Counted from the first letter of the stretch, positions 1 to 8,390 are shown. The stretch is DNA of 22,056 bases from Halothece sp964463655 (GCA_964463655.1 CAYXDG010000059.1:1-22056); one strand, 5' to 3'. The notes: generated by a model from the letters alone, not told the origin. Numbers and translations: made by a program.

Positions 1-91
1 AAACGAAATAAGAAGGTTTAGACCGTTTTGTTACGTTATGCTACTCACTCTAAGAGGGACGAACAGCCGATAGTCTCAGTCTTAGACTTTC

Positions 92-114
92 TAGGGTGGG
101 CAATGCCCACCCTA
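92..114. repeat. Perfect 10-bp inverted repeat, cyanobacterial hairpin repeat
   Basis: The arms TAGGGTGGGC and GCCCACCCTA are perfectly complementary and separated by AAT, about 100 bases before trpB. Palindromes of this GGGTGGGC...GCCCACCC type recur between genes in many cyanobacterial genomes (recalled, not searched). There is no T-run after either arm, so a classical terminator is unlikely. It could be a mobile-repeat remnant or an RNA-processing hairpin. Confidence 0.7.
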
Positions 115-144
115 CCGAAGAACGATTCCCCGCAGGTCTCCCTT

Positions 145-158
145 AATAACCAATAACA
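145..158. repeat. Two heptamer repeat units (AATAACM) upstream of trpB
   Basis: Two adjacent units, AATAACC and AATAACA, lie about 55 bases upstream of the trpB start. They match the unit of the four-copy array at 13251-13278 and resemble the array at 7480-7507. Cyanobacteria commonly carry short tandemly repeated heptamers. With only two units here, this could be a remnant or chance. Confidence 0.4.
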
Positions 159-211
159 AACTTGTATTAGAATAGGGACTGTTTGCTGTAATATCAAGAA
201 ATTCAAGAAAA

Positions 212-1447
212 GTGACAGTATCATCGGTCTCCCCTACATCTCAATCTCAATATCCAGACGCAAAAGGACGTTTCGGTCAGTTTGGCGGAAAATATGTTCC
301 TGAAACCCTCATCTGCGCCCTGAGTGAACTCGAAACAGCCTATCACCAGATTCGTCATGACTCTAACTATAACCGTCAGTTAACCCAGCTTTTAAAAGAT
401 TATGTGGGACGGCCAAGCCCTCTCTATTTTGCCGAACGCCTTAGCGAATATTATGCCCAACCTGATGGCACAACGCCACAAATTTATCTCAAACGAGAAG
501 ATTTAAACCATACAGGAGCGCATAAAATTAATAACGCGATCGCGCAAGTCCTCCTCGCTCGTAAAATGGGGAAACAACGCATTATTGCTGAAACCGGTGC
601 AGGTCAACATGGCGTGGCAACCGCTACTGTTTGCGCTCGTTTTGGCTTAGAATGCGTCATCTATATGGGCGTTCACGATATGGAACGTCAAGCGCTCAAT
701 GTGTTTCGGATGCGGTTGATGGGCGCAACGGTTGAACCCGTGACAGCAGGAAATGGGACGCTTAAAGATGCAACCTCCCAAGCCATTCGCGATTGGGTAA
801 CCAATGTTGAAACCACTCACTATATTTTAGGCTCAGTAGCAGGCCCCCATCCCTATCCGATGATGGTGCGCGACTTCCATGCTATTATTGGACAAGAAAC
901 CCGTCGCCAATGTCAAGAAAAATGGGGCGGACTCCCTGACATTCTTCTCGCTTGTGTTGGTGGTGGGTCGAATGCAATGGGACTGTTTTCAGAATTTGTC
1001 TCAGAACCCTCTATTCGCCTCATCGGAGTGGAAGCTGGGGGGGAAGGGCTAAACTCCCCTAAACACGCAGCAACCCTCACCAGAGGGACACCAGGAGTCT
1101 TACATGGCGCAATGAGTTATCTGTTGCAAGATGACGATGGACAGGTCACAGAAGCTCATTCCATCAGTGCGGGGTTAGATTATCCAGGGGTGGGACCCGA
1201 ACACAGTTACTTGAAAGATAGCGGTCGCGCTGAATATTACAGTGTTACGGATGCCGAAGCGGTCGCAGCGTTTCAACGGATGTCCCGCTTAGAAGGAATT
1301 ATTCCAGCTTTAGAAACGGCTCATGCCTTTGCTTATCTTGACACTCTCTGTCCTCAATTGTCTGGTTCACCGAAAATTGTTATTAACTGTTCAGGACGAG
1401 GGGATAAAGATGTCCAAACGGTTGCGAAGTATTTAGAGGAGCATTAA
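212..1447 (+). CDS. trpB: Tryptophan synthase beta chain
   Basis: The PLP enzyme that condenses indole with serine to make tryptophan; it works in the cytoplasm in an alpha2-beta2 complex with TrpA. The 411-residue length is normal for TrpB. The PLP lysine is K105 in HTGAHKINN, and the phosphate-binding glycine loop GGGSNA follows at about residue 250. The N-terminal RFGQFGGKYVPETL block and the C-terminal INCSGRGDKD block are intact. The start is a GTG; the next in-frame Met lies deep in the conserved core, so the GTG is accepted although no strong ribosome-binding site is visible. There is no trpA or other trp gene nearby, which is usual for cyanobacteria with scattered trp genes. The stop TAA overlaps the ATG of the next gene by one base (TAATG), so the two are probably cotranscribed and translationally coupled. 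Confidence 0.97.
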   Translation: MTVSSVSPTSQSQYPDAKGRFGQFGGKYVPETLICALSELETAYHQIRHDSNYNRQLTQLLKDYVGRPSPLYFAERLSEYYAQPDGTTPQIYLKREDLNHTGAHKINNAIAQVLLARKMGKQRIIAETGAGQHGVATATVCARFGLECVIYMGVHDMERQALNVFRMRLMGATVEPVTAGNGTLKDATSQAIRDWVTNVETTHYILGSVAGPHPYPMMVRDFHAIIGQETRRQCQEKWGGLPDILLACVGGGSNAMGLFSEFVSEPSIRLIGVEAGGEGLNSPKHAATLTRGTPGVLHGAMSYLLQDDDGQVTEAHSISAGLDYPGVGPEHSYLKDSGRAEYYSVTDAEAVAAFQRMSRLEGIIPALETAHAFAYLDTLCPQLSGSPKIVINCSGRGDKDVQTVAKYLEEH

Positions 1448-2076
1448 TGGACTTATCAACTTTGCAAATTTGCGATCGAGATTTATCAGACTCTTTATTA
1501 CAGCAGTATTTATCACAGGAAGCAGTGGCGATCGATACGGAAACAATGGGTTTAAATCCAATGCGCGATCGCCTCTGCTTGGTGCAGTTATGTGATCCTG
1601 ATGGCAATGTGATCATGATTCGCATTGCAAAAGGACAAACCAGCGCCGATCATCTCCAACAACTCTTAACCGCACCCAATGTGGAAAAGGTGTTTCATTT
1701 TGCCCGCTTTGATGTCGCTCAGTTCTACAATACATTCGGCGTGATGACAACGCCGATTTTCTGCACTAAAATAGCTAGCAAGATCGCAAGAACCTATACA
1801 TCCAGTCATGGTTTGAAAAGTCTCGTTCAGGAATTAGAGCAAGTGGAATTAGATAAACGCTCTCAAAGTTCTGATTGGGGAGACATGGAAAACTTATCCC
1901 CAGAACAGTTAAGCTATGCAGCCAACGATGTGCGCTATCTGATTAGCATGAAGGAGAAACTAAAGAAAATTTTGATGCGAGAAGACCGTTGGGAATTAAC
2001 CCAAGAATGTTTTACCTGTATCCCAACTTTCGTTAAATTAGATTTACAACAATTTGATCATATATTTGAACATTAA
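1447..2076 (+). CDS. RNase D-like 3'-5' exonuclease (DEDDy family)
   Basis: A 209-residue protein consisting of a single 3'-5' exonuclease fold. The DEDDy catalytic set is complete: D30 and E32 in AIDTETMG, D89 in FHFARFDV, and Y157 plus D161 in YAANDVRYL. Full RNase D of E. coli is longer because it carries HRDC domains; these are absent, so this is the short form. The family trims RNA 3' ends in a metal-dependent way, with tRNA or other structured RNA as likely substrates; the substrate here is not shown by the sequence. The ATG overlaps the trpB stop by one base, so translation probably depends on ribosomes finishing trpB. No separate promoter or ribosome-binding site stands out. Confidence 0.9.
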   Translation: MDLSTLQICDRDLSDSLLQQYLSQEAVAIDTETMGLNPMRDRLCLVQLCDPDGNVIMIRIAKGQTSADHLQQLLTAPNVEKVFHFARFDVAQFYNTFGVMTTPIFCTKIASKIARTYTSSHGLKSLVQELEQVELDKRSQSSDWGDMENLSPEQLSYAANDVRYLISMKEKLKKILMREDRWELTQECFTCIPTFVKLDLQQFDHIFEH

Positions 2077-2210
2077 AGCCTTCTGAGTCATAATTTGCCA
2101 AGATTTGGGAACAATAAAGAGTAACTGTTTTCTCTCCCCCAATTGTCCTAAGAGCAGAGCAAGTCATGGCCTTCATTGCTGCGTGATTACCTTTCGGGGA
2201 AGGAACAATC

Positions 2211-2229
2211 TAGACTCACGCAGAGTCTA
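2211..2229. repeat. 7-bp inverted repeat upstream of the histidine kinase
   Basis: TAGACTC and GAGTCTA pair perfectly around the loop ACGCA. They lie in the 203-base gap between the exonuclease and the histidine kinase, about 50 bases before the kinase start. The arm is followed by A-residues rather than T-residues on the plus strand, so it does not read as a terminator for the upstream gene. It could be an operator or a leader hairpin; nothing further supports either reading. Confidence 0.45.
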
Positions 2230-2279
2230 AAAAACAGAAGGTAAAGGTAGTAATCAACTCATGACAGTCGGTTGTAATT

Positions 2280-4121
2280 GTGGAAAAAGCACACATTGGA
2301 CAAGAGCTTAATGAATTAGCCCTAAAAACTGATCACTTTAAGGGACTCTTGCCGGAAGTTGTGAAGAAACTAACGGAATATTTAAGGGGGAGAGTTGGTT
2401 TCTTGATGACAATTCACACTGGTCAGAGTGCCAGTTGGAGTGATTTGAATTTTAGAGATCAAACCGGATTGGTTATTCTGGAAAACAAACTGAAACGTCT
2501 GATGACAGAGATGTTCAGGGGAGATGAAAATCAAATTCGTGACAATATCTTAACTCTCCTCCAACAGAATTTGAGCTTAAAAAATTGGGAAATTTGTGCG
2601 ATCGATCAGCCAAAGCAGTTGGGATGGCTGGTGATTGGTAGTGACGAACCATTGGGGCTAAATCATCATCTAAAAGCAAATATCCAAGCACCGTTGTCAG
2701 TGGCTCTACAAACACTAGAATTAAAACTGGAAGTGGAGAAACATCAACGTTACCAACAACTGCAACAAAAGGTAACCACAGCGATTCATCACTCCCAAGA
2801 AGTGGAAACCCTCTTACACAATACGATCGCGCACACAGTCCAGACTTTAGACATCACCAGAGGGATTGCTGTCATGTTACGCTATGCTGAACCCAGGTTT
2901 TGCGATCGCCGTGAAATCTCCGATCCAAACATTGAAGTGCAACCCATGACCCAATGGGCAAAAACCCCCCTCTGGGAAGTGTCCTTAAACCATTTTTCCC
3001 TCGCGGACAGTCCTCTCTGTTTCAAAGCCTGGCAACAAGCACCGCTTCCTTTAATAAAAAACACAATCTACAGTTTTCCTGAACCACTGGTTTTTGATGC
3101 GCCAAATCCAGTTTTATCCTTGCTGATTGTCCCTCTGATGGGAAGCAATACTGAGTCGCCGAACTCGCAAATGGTCTTGGGATTCTTACTGTTGCAAGAT
3201 GAAACGGCGCGATCGTGGTCATCAGAAGAACAAGAAATAGTCAGTTGGATCTGTGACCAAGTGAGTATGGCGATTATTCAAAAGAAAGCCTTAGAAAGGG
3301 TTCATTTCCTTGTGGAGGAACGCACAGCCCAACTACAACGCAGTTTAGATGTTCAAGCCAAACTTTATGAAACCACCCGACAACAAGTTAAGCAACTCAA
3401 GCAGCTAAACCAACTTAAAGATCAGTTTTTAGAAGGAATGAGTCATCAGTTAAACACCCCTCTGACAACAATGAAGATGGCGATCAAGATGCTGAGTCAT
3501 CCCAAACTTTCCGAAGAACGAAGAGAAAAATATCTGACAATTTTAGAACAAGAATGGAGTCGAGAACACGGTTTAATTCAAGACCTTTTACTACTACAAG
3601 GGGTCAAACAAGCCAATACAGTGCAAGTTGATCCGATTAATCTTGAGCAACTTTTAACTGAACTGGGAGAAGAGTTTCTGTATCAATGGGAGCGCAAAGG
3701 ATTAGACCTTGTTTTAGAATTAGAATCCGAATCTCCTCCGTCTTTGTATAGTGATACAGAGAGCGTACAGCGCATCTTTTTGGAATTGTTAAGCAATGCG
3801 GGAAAGTATGCTCGACCCAAGACAACGGTAACAGTAAGAGTGTCTCAAAACACCCGCTACCATGTTCGCATCAGTATCACTAATATTGGTTATGGGATCG
3901 CTCCTTCAGAACACAACCGTATTTTTGAGCCATTTTTACAGGGAAAAGAGGCGATCGAGAAAACCATTCCCGGCACAGGCACAGGATTAGCGTTAGTTAA
4001 AGCCCTAGTGCAACACCTGCATGGCACAATTGAACTTGATAGCCAGTATAATCCTGAAGGAGTTGGGGAAACCACATTTTCTGTTACGTTTCCTCGGTCT
4101 ATCCATGAAGTATTACTTTAA
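2280..4121 (+). CDS. Soluble sensor histidine kinase with GAF-type input
   Basis: A 613-residue two-component kinase with no membrane segment. Residues about 15-150 are an unassigned input region. About 170-340 look like a GAF domain that ends in a helix leading into a coiled coil (about 340-385). The dimerisation/phosphoacceptor domain follows, with H389 in MSHQLNTPL, and then an ATP-binding domain with the N box ELLSNAGKYA, the F box RIFEPF and the G2 box GTGTGLALVKAL. Two positions deviate from the usual consensus: the residue after the phospho-His is Q, not E/D, and the G1 box reads NIGYG, not DxGxG. Both variants occur in working kinases, so activity is plausible. No response regulator is adjacent. 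The start is GTG with no clear Shine-Dalgarno sequence; the ligand is unknown. Confidence 0.88.
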   Translation: MEKAHIGQELNELALKTDHFKGLLPEVVKKLTEYLRGRVGFLMTIHTGQSASWSDLNFRDQTGLVILENKLKRLMTEMFRGDENQIRDNILTLLQQNLSLKNWEICAIDQPKQLGWLVIGSDEPLGLNHHLKANIQAPLSVALQTLELKLEVEKHQRYQQLQQKVTTAIHHSQEVETLLHNTIAHTVQTLDITRGIAVMLRYAEPRFCDRREISDPNIEVQPMTQWAKTPLWEVSLNHFSLADSPLCFKAWQQAPLPLIKNTIYSFPEPLVFDAPNPVLSLLIVPLMGSNTESPNSQMVLGFLLLQDETARSWSSEEQEIVSWICDQVSMAIIQKKALERVHFLVEERTAQLQRSLDVQAKLYETTRQQVKQLKQLNQLKDQFLEGMSHQLNTPLTTMKMAIKMLSHPKLSEERREKYLTILEQEWSREHGLIQDLLLLQGVKQANTVQVDPINLEQLLTELGEEFLYQWERKGLDLVLELESESPPSLYSDTESVQRIFLELLSNAGKYARPKTTVTVRVSQNTRYHVRISITNIGYGIAPSEHNRIFEPFLQGKEAIEKTIPGTGTGLALVKALVQHLHGTIELDSQYNPEGVGETTFSVTFPRSIHEVLL

Positions 4122-4129
4122 GAAGAATC

Positions 4130-4672
4130 GTGATTGATCCACAATTTGAAAATGAAGGGGAAAACCCTGAGTTAGAAGCCGTTAGTATTGAAACGGAAGA
4201 AATTGCTCAACGTCAACGCCAAATTACGAGCAAGATCGCGATCGCGCACCCGCGAGAATCCGTGTGGCAAGTATTAACTAATTATGAAGCATTACCTGAA
4301 TTTATTCCCAGTTTAGAAAAAAGTCAACGCCTAGAACATCCTGAAGGGGAAAAAATCCGTTTAGAACAAGTGGGTAAACAACAACTGTTGAAGGTTAATT
4401 TTAAGGCGCGAGTCGTGTTAGATTTAGTGGAAACCTATCCTGATCGCATTAATTTTGAAATGGTCGAAGGAGACTTCAAAGCCTTTTCAGGATACTGGAG
4501 ATTAGACCCCCAAGACAACGCCACCCAATTAGTTTACAGTGTTTTTGTGTGGCCGAAGCGAACAATGCCAGTGAGTTTAATTGAACGGCGACTCAAGCAA
4601 GATTTATCCTTAAATTTAGTTGCGATTCGTCAACGAGTGAGGGAATTATTTGGGGAAACCGTTAATTCTTGA
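4130..4672 (+). CDS. SRPBCC (START-like / cyclase-dehydrase) family protein
   Basis: A 180-residue soluble protein. From about residue 30 it has the helix-grip start of the polyketide cyclase/coenzyme Q-binding family: IAHPRESVWQVLTNYEALPEFIPSLEKS. Later segments such as FKAFSGYWRL and a long C-terminal helix (about 150-175) complete the fold. The family binds hydrophobic ligands in a cavity, and cyanobacteria have several members of unknown substrate. The gene starts 8 bases after the histidine kinase stop, with AAGAAG just upstream of the GTG start, so the pair is probably one transcript. No catalytic residues can be named, and a role as partner of the kinase is only suggested by position. 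Confidence 0.82.
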   Translation: MIDPQFENEGENPELEAVSIETEEIAQRQRQITSKIAIAHPRESVWQVLTNYEALPEFIPSLEKSQRLEHPEGEKIRLEQVGKQQLLKVNFKARVVLDLVETYPDRINFEMVEGDFKAFSGYWRLDPQDNATQLVYSVFVWPKRTMPVSLIERRLKQDLSLNLVAIRQRVRELFGETVNS

Positions 4673-4708
4673 AGAAACCCAAGAGGATGGCTCATATTTT
4701 TAGCAAAG

Positions 4709-4723
4709 CCCCCCAATGGGGGG
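4709..4723. terminator. GC hairpin between convergent genes, possible terminator
   Basis: CCCCCC and GGGGGG are separated by AAT, between the convergent ends of the SRPBCC gene and adhE. On the minus strand the hairpin is followed by CTTT, a weak U-tract, so it may terminate adhE. Similar C-run/G-run hairpins are dispersed repeats in cyanobacteria, so it could equally be a repeat. Confidence 0.45.
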
Positions 4724-4754
4724 AAAGAGAGGGGAGGGTTAGAAGCGCTTTCCC

Positions 4755-7397
4755 TTAAACAACGTAATCAGCAGGGGTTTCCGTTTCAGCATGATACATC
4801 ATGCTATCCACACGACAACCTTGATAAGCCAAAACATACAACTCTTTTAAGTCATTAATTAAAGGATAACGAGGATTCGCCGCCGTACATTGATCATCAA
4901 AGGCTTGATCCGCAAGGTTTTCTAGCTTTTCGTAGAATTCGCGATCTTCGCCGTGTAAGGTTTCTTTGATCGTCAAAGGAATGTCGAGTTTTTGTTTCAA
5001 TTCCTCGATCGCGTTAACCAGATTTTCCACCTGTTCATCAGGGGTTTCCCCTCCCAGTTTCAAATAATCTGCAATCCGCGCATAGCGTTCTTTTGCGTGA
5101 GGATATTCATATTGGGGGAAAATTGCTTGCTTAAACGGTGCATCTGTGGTGTTATAGCGAATCACATGAGAAATCATCAACGCATTGGCTAACCCGTGTG
5201 GCACATGGAACGTCGCGCCGAGTTTGTGCGCCATCGAGTGACAGATTCCCAAGAAGGAGTTGGCAAACGCCATCCCTGCAATTGTCGCTGCATAGTGGAC
5301 TTTTTCCCGTGCTATGGGGTCATTTGCGCCGTATTTGTAAGCATTGGGCAGATATTTGAATAATAGCTCGATCGCTTCTAACGCGAGTCCTTGAGTAAAC
5401 TCTGTCGCAACAACAGAAACATAGGCTTCTAAAGCATGAGTTAACGCATCAATTCCACCATAAGCGGTTAATCGTTTCGGAAGGTTCATCACCAACTCAG
5501 GATCAACAATTGCCATATTGGGGGTTAACGCATAATCTGCTAAAGGATACTTAATCCCTGTTTTCTCGTCAGTTACAACCGCAAACGGCGTAACCTCAGA
5601 ACCTGTTCCTGATGTGGTAGGAACCGCGATCATCATTGCTTTTTCCCCTAACTCTGGTAGATCATAAACCCGTTTGCGAATATCCATGAAGCGAGTCGCG
5701 ACTCCCTCAAACTCAACTTCGGGATGTTCATACATCAACCACATGATTTTGGCTGCATCCATGGGTGAACCGCCACCAAAAGAGATGATCACATCAGGTT
5801 GGAAACTGTTCATCGCTTCCACCCCTTTATTGATTTCACACAATTTTGGGTCGGGTTTAACGTCATAAAACACTTGATGTTCCACACCCACTTCATCCAA
5901 AACGTCTGTTACTTCCTTGAGTAACCCCATATCAAACAAGGGTTTATCGGTGACAATGAAGGCTCGTTTTTTTCCTCTTAATTCTTGCAAAGCAACGGGT
6001 AAACAACCAAATTTGAAATAAATTTTTGGGGGAATGCGGAACCAAAGCATATTTTCCCGCCGTTCGGAGACAGTTTTGATGTTTAATAAGTGGTGTGGTG
6101 CGACGTTTTCGCTAACAGAGTTACCACCCCAAGTTCCGCAACCCAAGGTGAGAGATGGATCGAGTTTGAAGTTGTATAAATCTCCAATTGCGCCTTGAGA
6201 AGATGGCGTATTAATTAACACTCGTCCTGTGGTTAATTTGCTTTCAAAATGCAGAATTCGCGAGTGATTTTTCTGCGCTGTGTAAAGAACAGAAGTATGT
6301 CCCCGTCCACCTAGACTGATTAATTGCTGTGCTTTTGTGGTCGCGTCTTCAAAATCTTGCGCGTGATACATTGCCAAAACAGGGGACAATTTTTCTAGCG
6401 CAAAGGGTTCGTCATGGCTGATTTCTTCCGCTTCACCCATTAAAACTTTGCTGTTTTCTGGAACTTTAATTCCAGCAATTTCTGCAATTTTCTGCACTGA
6501 TTGACCGACTATTTTAGCGTTTAATCGTCCATCAACAAATAAGATTTGACGGACTTTTTCCATTTCTTCAGAGTTAAGGAAATATGCACCTCGATCGATG
6601 AATTCTTGTCTAACTTTGTCATACACTTCATCAACCACAATCACAGATTGTTCCGAAGCGCAAATCATGCCATTATCAAAGGTTTTACTGATTAAAATGG
6701 AACTGACCGCCATTAAAATATTTGACGTTTCATCAATCACCGCAGGGGTATTTCCCGCACCCACACCCAAGGAAGGTTTACCTGAAGAATAAGCCGCTTT
6801 CACCATACCAGGTCCCCCCGTAGCGAGGATTAAATTAATGCTGGGATGCTGCATTAATGCTTGAGAAAGTTCGATGGTTGGTTCATCAATCCAACCAATT
6901 AAATTAGCAGGTGCGCCCGCTTTTTCTGCTGCATCGCGGACAATTTTTGCAGCCTCGATTGTACATTGTTTCGCGCGAGGATGAGGGGAAAAAATAATCG
7001 CATTGCGAGTTTTTAGCGCAATTAAAGCCTTAAAAATTGCTGTCGATGTCGGATTCGTCGTGGGAACAATTCCTGCTAAAATCCCAATGGGTTCAGCTAA
7101 TTTTTGAATCCCATAGTGAGGATCAGATTCAATGACCCCACAAGTTTTCTCATGTTTATACTTGTTATAAATTTCTTCGGAAGCAAAGTGATTTTTGATC
7201 ACCTTATCCTCTTGAACTCCCATTCCTGTTTCTTTGACTGCCATTTTGGCTAGGGGGATGCGATTCATGTTCGCAGCTAAGGCTGCTTTTTTGAAGATTG
7301 CATCAACTTTTTCTTGAGGAAATGTAGAGTATTCTGCTTGGGCAGCTCTAACTTGGGAAATGAGGGTTTCTAGTTCTTGAAGATTGGTTACGGTCAT
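4755..7397 (-). CDS. adhE: Bifunctional acetaldehyde-CoA / alcohol dehydrogenase
   Basis: This fused enzyme reduces acetyl-CoA to acetaldehyde and then to ethanol, using two NADH, in anaerobic fermentation. From the chosen start it has 880 residues (E. coli AdhE has 891). Residues 1 to about 440 are the aldehyde dehydrogenase half, with the catalytic C246 in NGMICASEQ at the same number as in E. coli. The rest is the iron-dependent alcohol dehydrogenase half, with GGGSPMDAAK for NAD and the metal-site segments GGIDALTHALEAY and HSMAHKLGATFHVPHG. The open frame extends ten codons further up, but the ATG at 7397 has AAAGGAG nine bases before it and gives MTVTNLQELETL, which matches the E. coli N-terminus. 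It lies downstream of pflA on the same strand. AdhE usually forms helical filaments (spirosomes). Confidence 0.96.
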   Translation of the reverse strand: MTVTNLQELETLISQVRAAQAEYSTFPQEKVDAIFKKAALAANMNRIPLAKMAVKETGMGVQEDKVIKNHFASEEIYNKYKHEKTCGVIESDPHYGIQKLAEPIGILAGIVPTTNPTSTAIFKALIALKTRNAIIFSPHPRAKQCTIEAAKIVRDAAEKAGAPANLIGWIDEPTIELSQALMQHPSINLILATGGPGMVKAAYSSGKPSLGVGAGNTPAVIDETSNILMAVSSILISKTFDNGMICASEQSVIVVDEVYDKVRQEFIDRGAYFLNSEEMEKVRQILFVDGRLNAKIVGQSVQKIAEIAGIKVPENSKVLMGEAEEISHDEPFALEKLSPVLAMYHAQDFEDATTKAQQLISLGGRGHTSVLYTAQKNHSRILHFESKLTTGRVLINTPSSQGAIGDLYNFKLDPSLTLGCGTWGGNSVSENVAPHHLLNIKTVSERRENMLWFRIPPKIYFKFGCLPVALQELRGKKRAFIVTDKPLFDMGLLKEVTDVLDEVGVEHQVFYDVKPDPKLCEINKGVEAMNSFQPDVIISFGGGSPMDAAKIMWLMYEHPEVEFEGVATRFMDIRKRVYDLPELGEKAMMIAVPTTSGTGSEVTPFAVVTDEKTGIKYPLADYALTPNMAIVDPELVMNLPKRLTAYGGIDALTHALEAYVSVVATEFTQGLALEAIELLFKYLPNAYKYGANDPIAREKVHYAATIAGMAFANSFLGICHSMAHKLGATFHVPHGLANALMISHVIRYNTTDAPFKQAIFPQYEYPHAKERYARIADYLKLGGETPDEQVENLVNAIEELKQKLDIPLTIKETLHGEDREFYEKLENLADQAFDDQCTAANPRYPLINDLKELYVLAYQGCRVDSMMYHAETETPADYVV

Positions 7398-7406
7398 TAA
7401 TGAATT

Positions 7407-7413
7407 CTCCTTT
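7407..7413 (-). promoter_or_regulatory. Ribosome-binding site deciding the adhE start
   Basis: The minus strand reads AAAGGAG, with nine bases to the ATG at 7397. This is one of the strongest Shine-Dalgarno sequences in the window. It supports the inner ATG over the upstream in-frame codon at 7427, which has no such site. Confidence 0.75.
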
Positions 7414-7422
7414 TTTTTGTTT

Positions 7423-7457
7423 GTCATTAGTTCTTAGTTATTTGTTCTTTGTAATCA
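7423..7457. repeat. Degenerate heptamer array in the adhE leader
   Basis: Five successive 7-base units (GTCATTA, GTTCTTA, GTTATTT, GTTCTTT, GTAATCA) keep a strict period of seven. Read on the other strand they belong to the AATRAC-like heptamer family seen at 7480-7507 and 13251-13278. The array lies in the untranslated region just upstream of adhE. Confidence 0.5.
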
Positions 7458-7479
7458 CACTTGAGGTTCAGTTTTTCAT

Positions 7480-7507
7480 AATGACTAATGACCAATGACT
7501 GATGACT
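7480..7507. repeat. Four-unit heptamer tandem repeat after pflA
   Basis: The units AATGACT, AATGACC, AATGACT and GATGACT run head to tail and end two bases before the pflA stop codon (7510-7512). This is the typical cyanobacterial short tandem heptamer class. Together with the degenerate array at 7423-7457 it fills over half of the pflA-adhE spacer. Confidence 0.75.
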
Positions 7508-7509
7508 AA

Positions 7510-8262
7510 TTAGTAATTAACTTTTATTCCGTAGCTTTGGAAAATTTCAATGGTACTTGTAACTAATTCTGGAGTTGGGGGTTGTGTGTCTTTCAGTAGA
7601 TAATCATAGCCAAGTTGTTCCCATTTGTATTCGCCCATTTGATGAAAGGGCAAAACTTCTAGTTTTTCTACATTATCCAGACTTGCCACAAATTCTGCTA
7701 AATTTTTAACATTATCCACAGGATCAGTTAGGTTAGGAACTAAGACAAACCGAATCCAAGCAGGTTTATTGATCTGATTAAGATAACGAGCAAACTGAAG
7801 CGTAGGTTCAATGGCAACATTGGTCACGGTGCGGTAGATATCAGGCTTATAAGATTTGATATCCAGTAAAACTAAATCAGTGTAATCAAGGACAGGTTTC
7901 GCTGCTTCAATTTGAGTATAACCCGAAGTGTCTAAGGTGGTATGAATCCCTAATGCTTGACACTGTTTGAAGATTTCAGCGACAAACTGCGGTTGCATCA
8001 AGGGTTCTCCCCCCGTTACCGTCACACCACCGCCAGAAAAGCGCATATAGGATCGATATTTTTGGATTTCTGTAATTAACTCATCCACGCTGACTTCTTT
8101 TCCGTCTTCGATGTGGCGACAGTCAGGGTTATGACAATATAAACAACGTAATGGACAACCTTGTGTGAAGATAACAAAACGAATCCCTGGCCCGTCAACC
8201 GTTCCACAACTTTCGATCGAGTGAATTCGTCCTTTAATGGGTGTCGATGTGGTAGTGATCAT
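7510..8262 (-). CDS. pflA: Pyruvate formate-lyase activating enzyme (radical SAM)
   Basis: PflA uses a 4Fe-4S cluster and S-adenosylmethionine to abstract hydrogen from the active glycine of PflB, turning it into its radical form. From the ATG at 8262 it has 250 residues, close to E. coli PflA (246). The cluster motif is C36-x3-C40-x2-C43 in GCPLRCLYCHNPD; GGGVTVTGGEPLMQ supplies the GGE motif that binds the SAM amino group. The open frame extends to a GTG at 8292, adding ten residues; the ATG is preferred because the family begins just before the GRIHSIESCGTVDGPG block, though neither start has a clear ribosome-binding site. It lies between pflB and adhE, all on one strand. The enzyme is oxygen-sensitive, which points to use in dark anoxia. 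Confidence 0.94.
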   Translation of the reverse strand: MITTTSTPIKGRIHSIESCGTVDGPGIRFVIFTQGCPLRCLYCHNPDCRHIEDGKEVSVDELITEIQKYRSYMRFSGGGVTVTGGEPLMQPQFVAEIFKQCQALGIHTTLDTSGYTQIEAAKPVLDYTDLVLLDIKSYKPDIYRTVTNVAIEPTLQFARYLNQINKPAWIRFVLVPNLTDPVDNVKNLAEFVASLDNVEKLEVLPFHQMGEYKWEQLGYDYLLKDTQPPTPELVTSTIEIFQSYGIKVNY

Positions 8263-8326
8263 AAATATCGTTTGCTTTGCACTTTTCCCCACTCTGGGGG
8301 CTTTAGTTGAATTTCAATTTAGAATC

Positions 8327-8390
8327 TAGTAGCGACCAAGATGGTCGCACTACTGAACCTTTTACTGGTAACTGTCCCTCCCTTTCTAAG
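8327..8390. repeat. Spaced direct repeat, copy A, with internal hairpin
   Basis: The first of two nearly identical units of about 64 bases, offset by 101 bases, in the pflB-pflA spacer. It contains a 10-bp hairpin: AGTAGCGACC at 8328-8337 pairs with GGTCG-CA-CTACT at 8343-8354 apart from a two-base bulge. A CCCTCCC block follows that can pair with the GGGGGG just downstream. It differs from copy B by two substitutions and one inserted base. Confidence 0.85.

Noticed and set aside
536..543. GCGATCGC palindromes here and at many other places as operator sites
   Set aside because: This is the HIP1 octamer, dispersed across cyanobacterial genomes inside and outside genes; used only as a taxonomic hint.
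5138..5359. Plus-strand frame inside adhE, and similar frames inside other genes
   Set aside because: These are antisense or out-of-frame shadows of well-supported genes, with no recognisable protein features.
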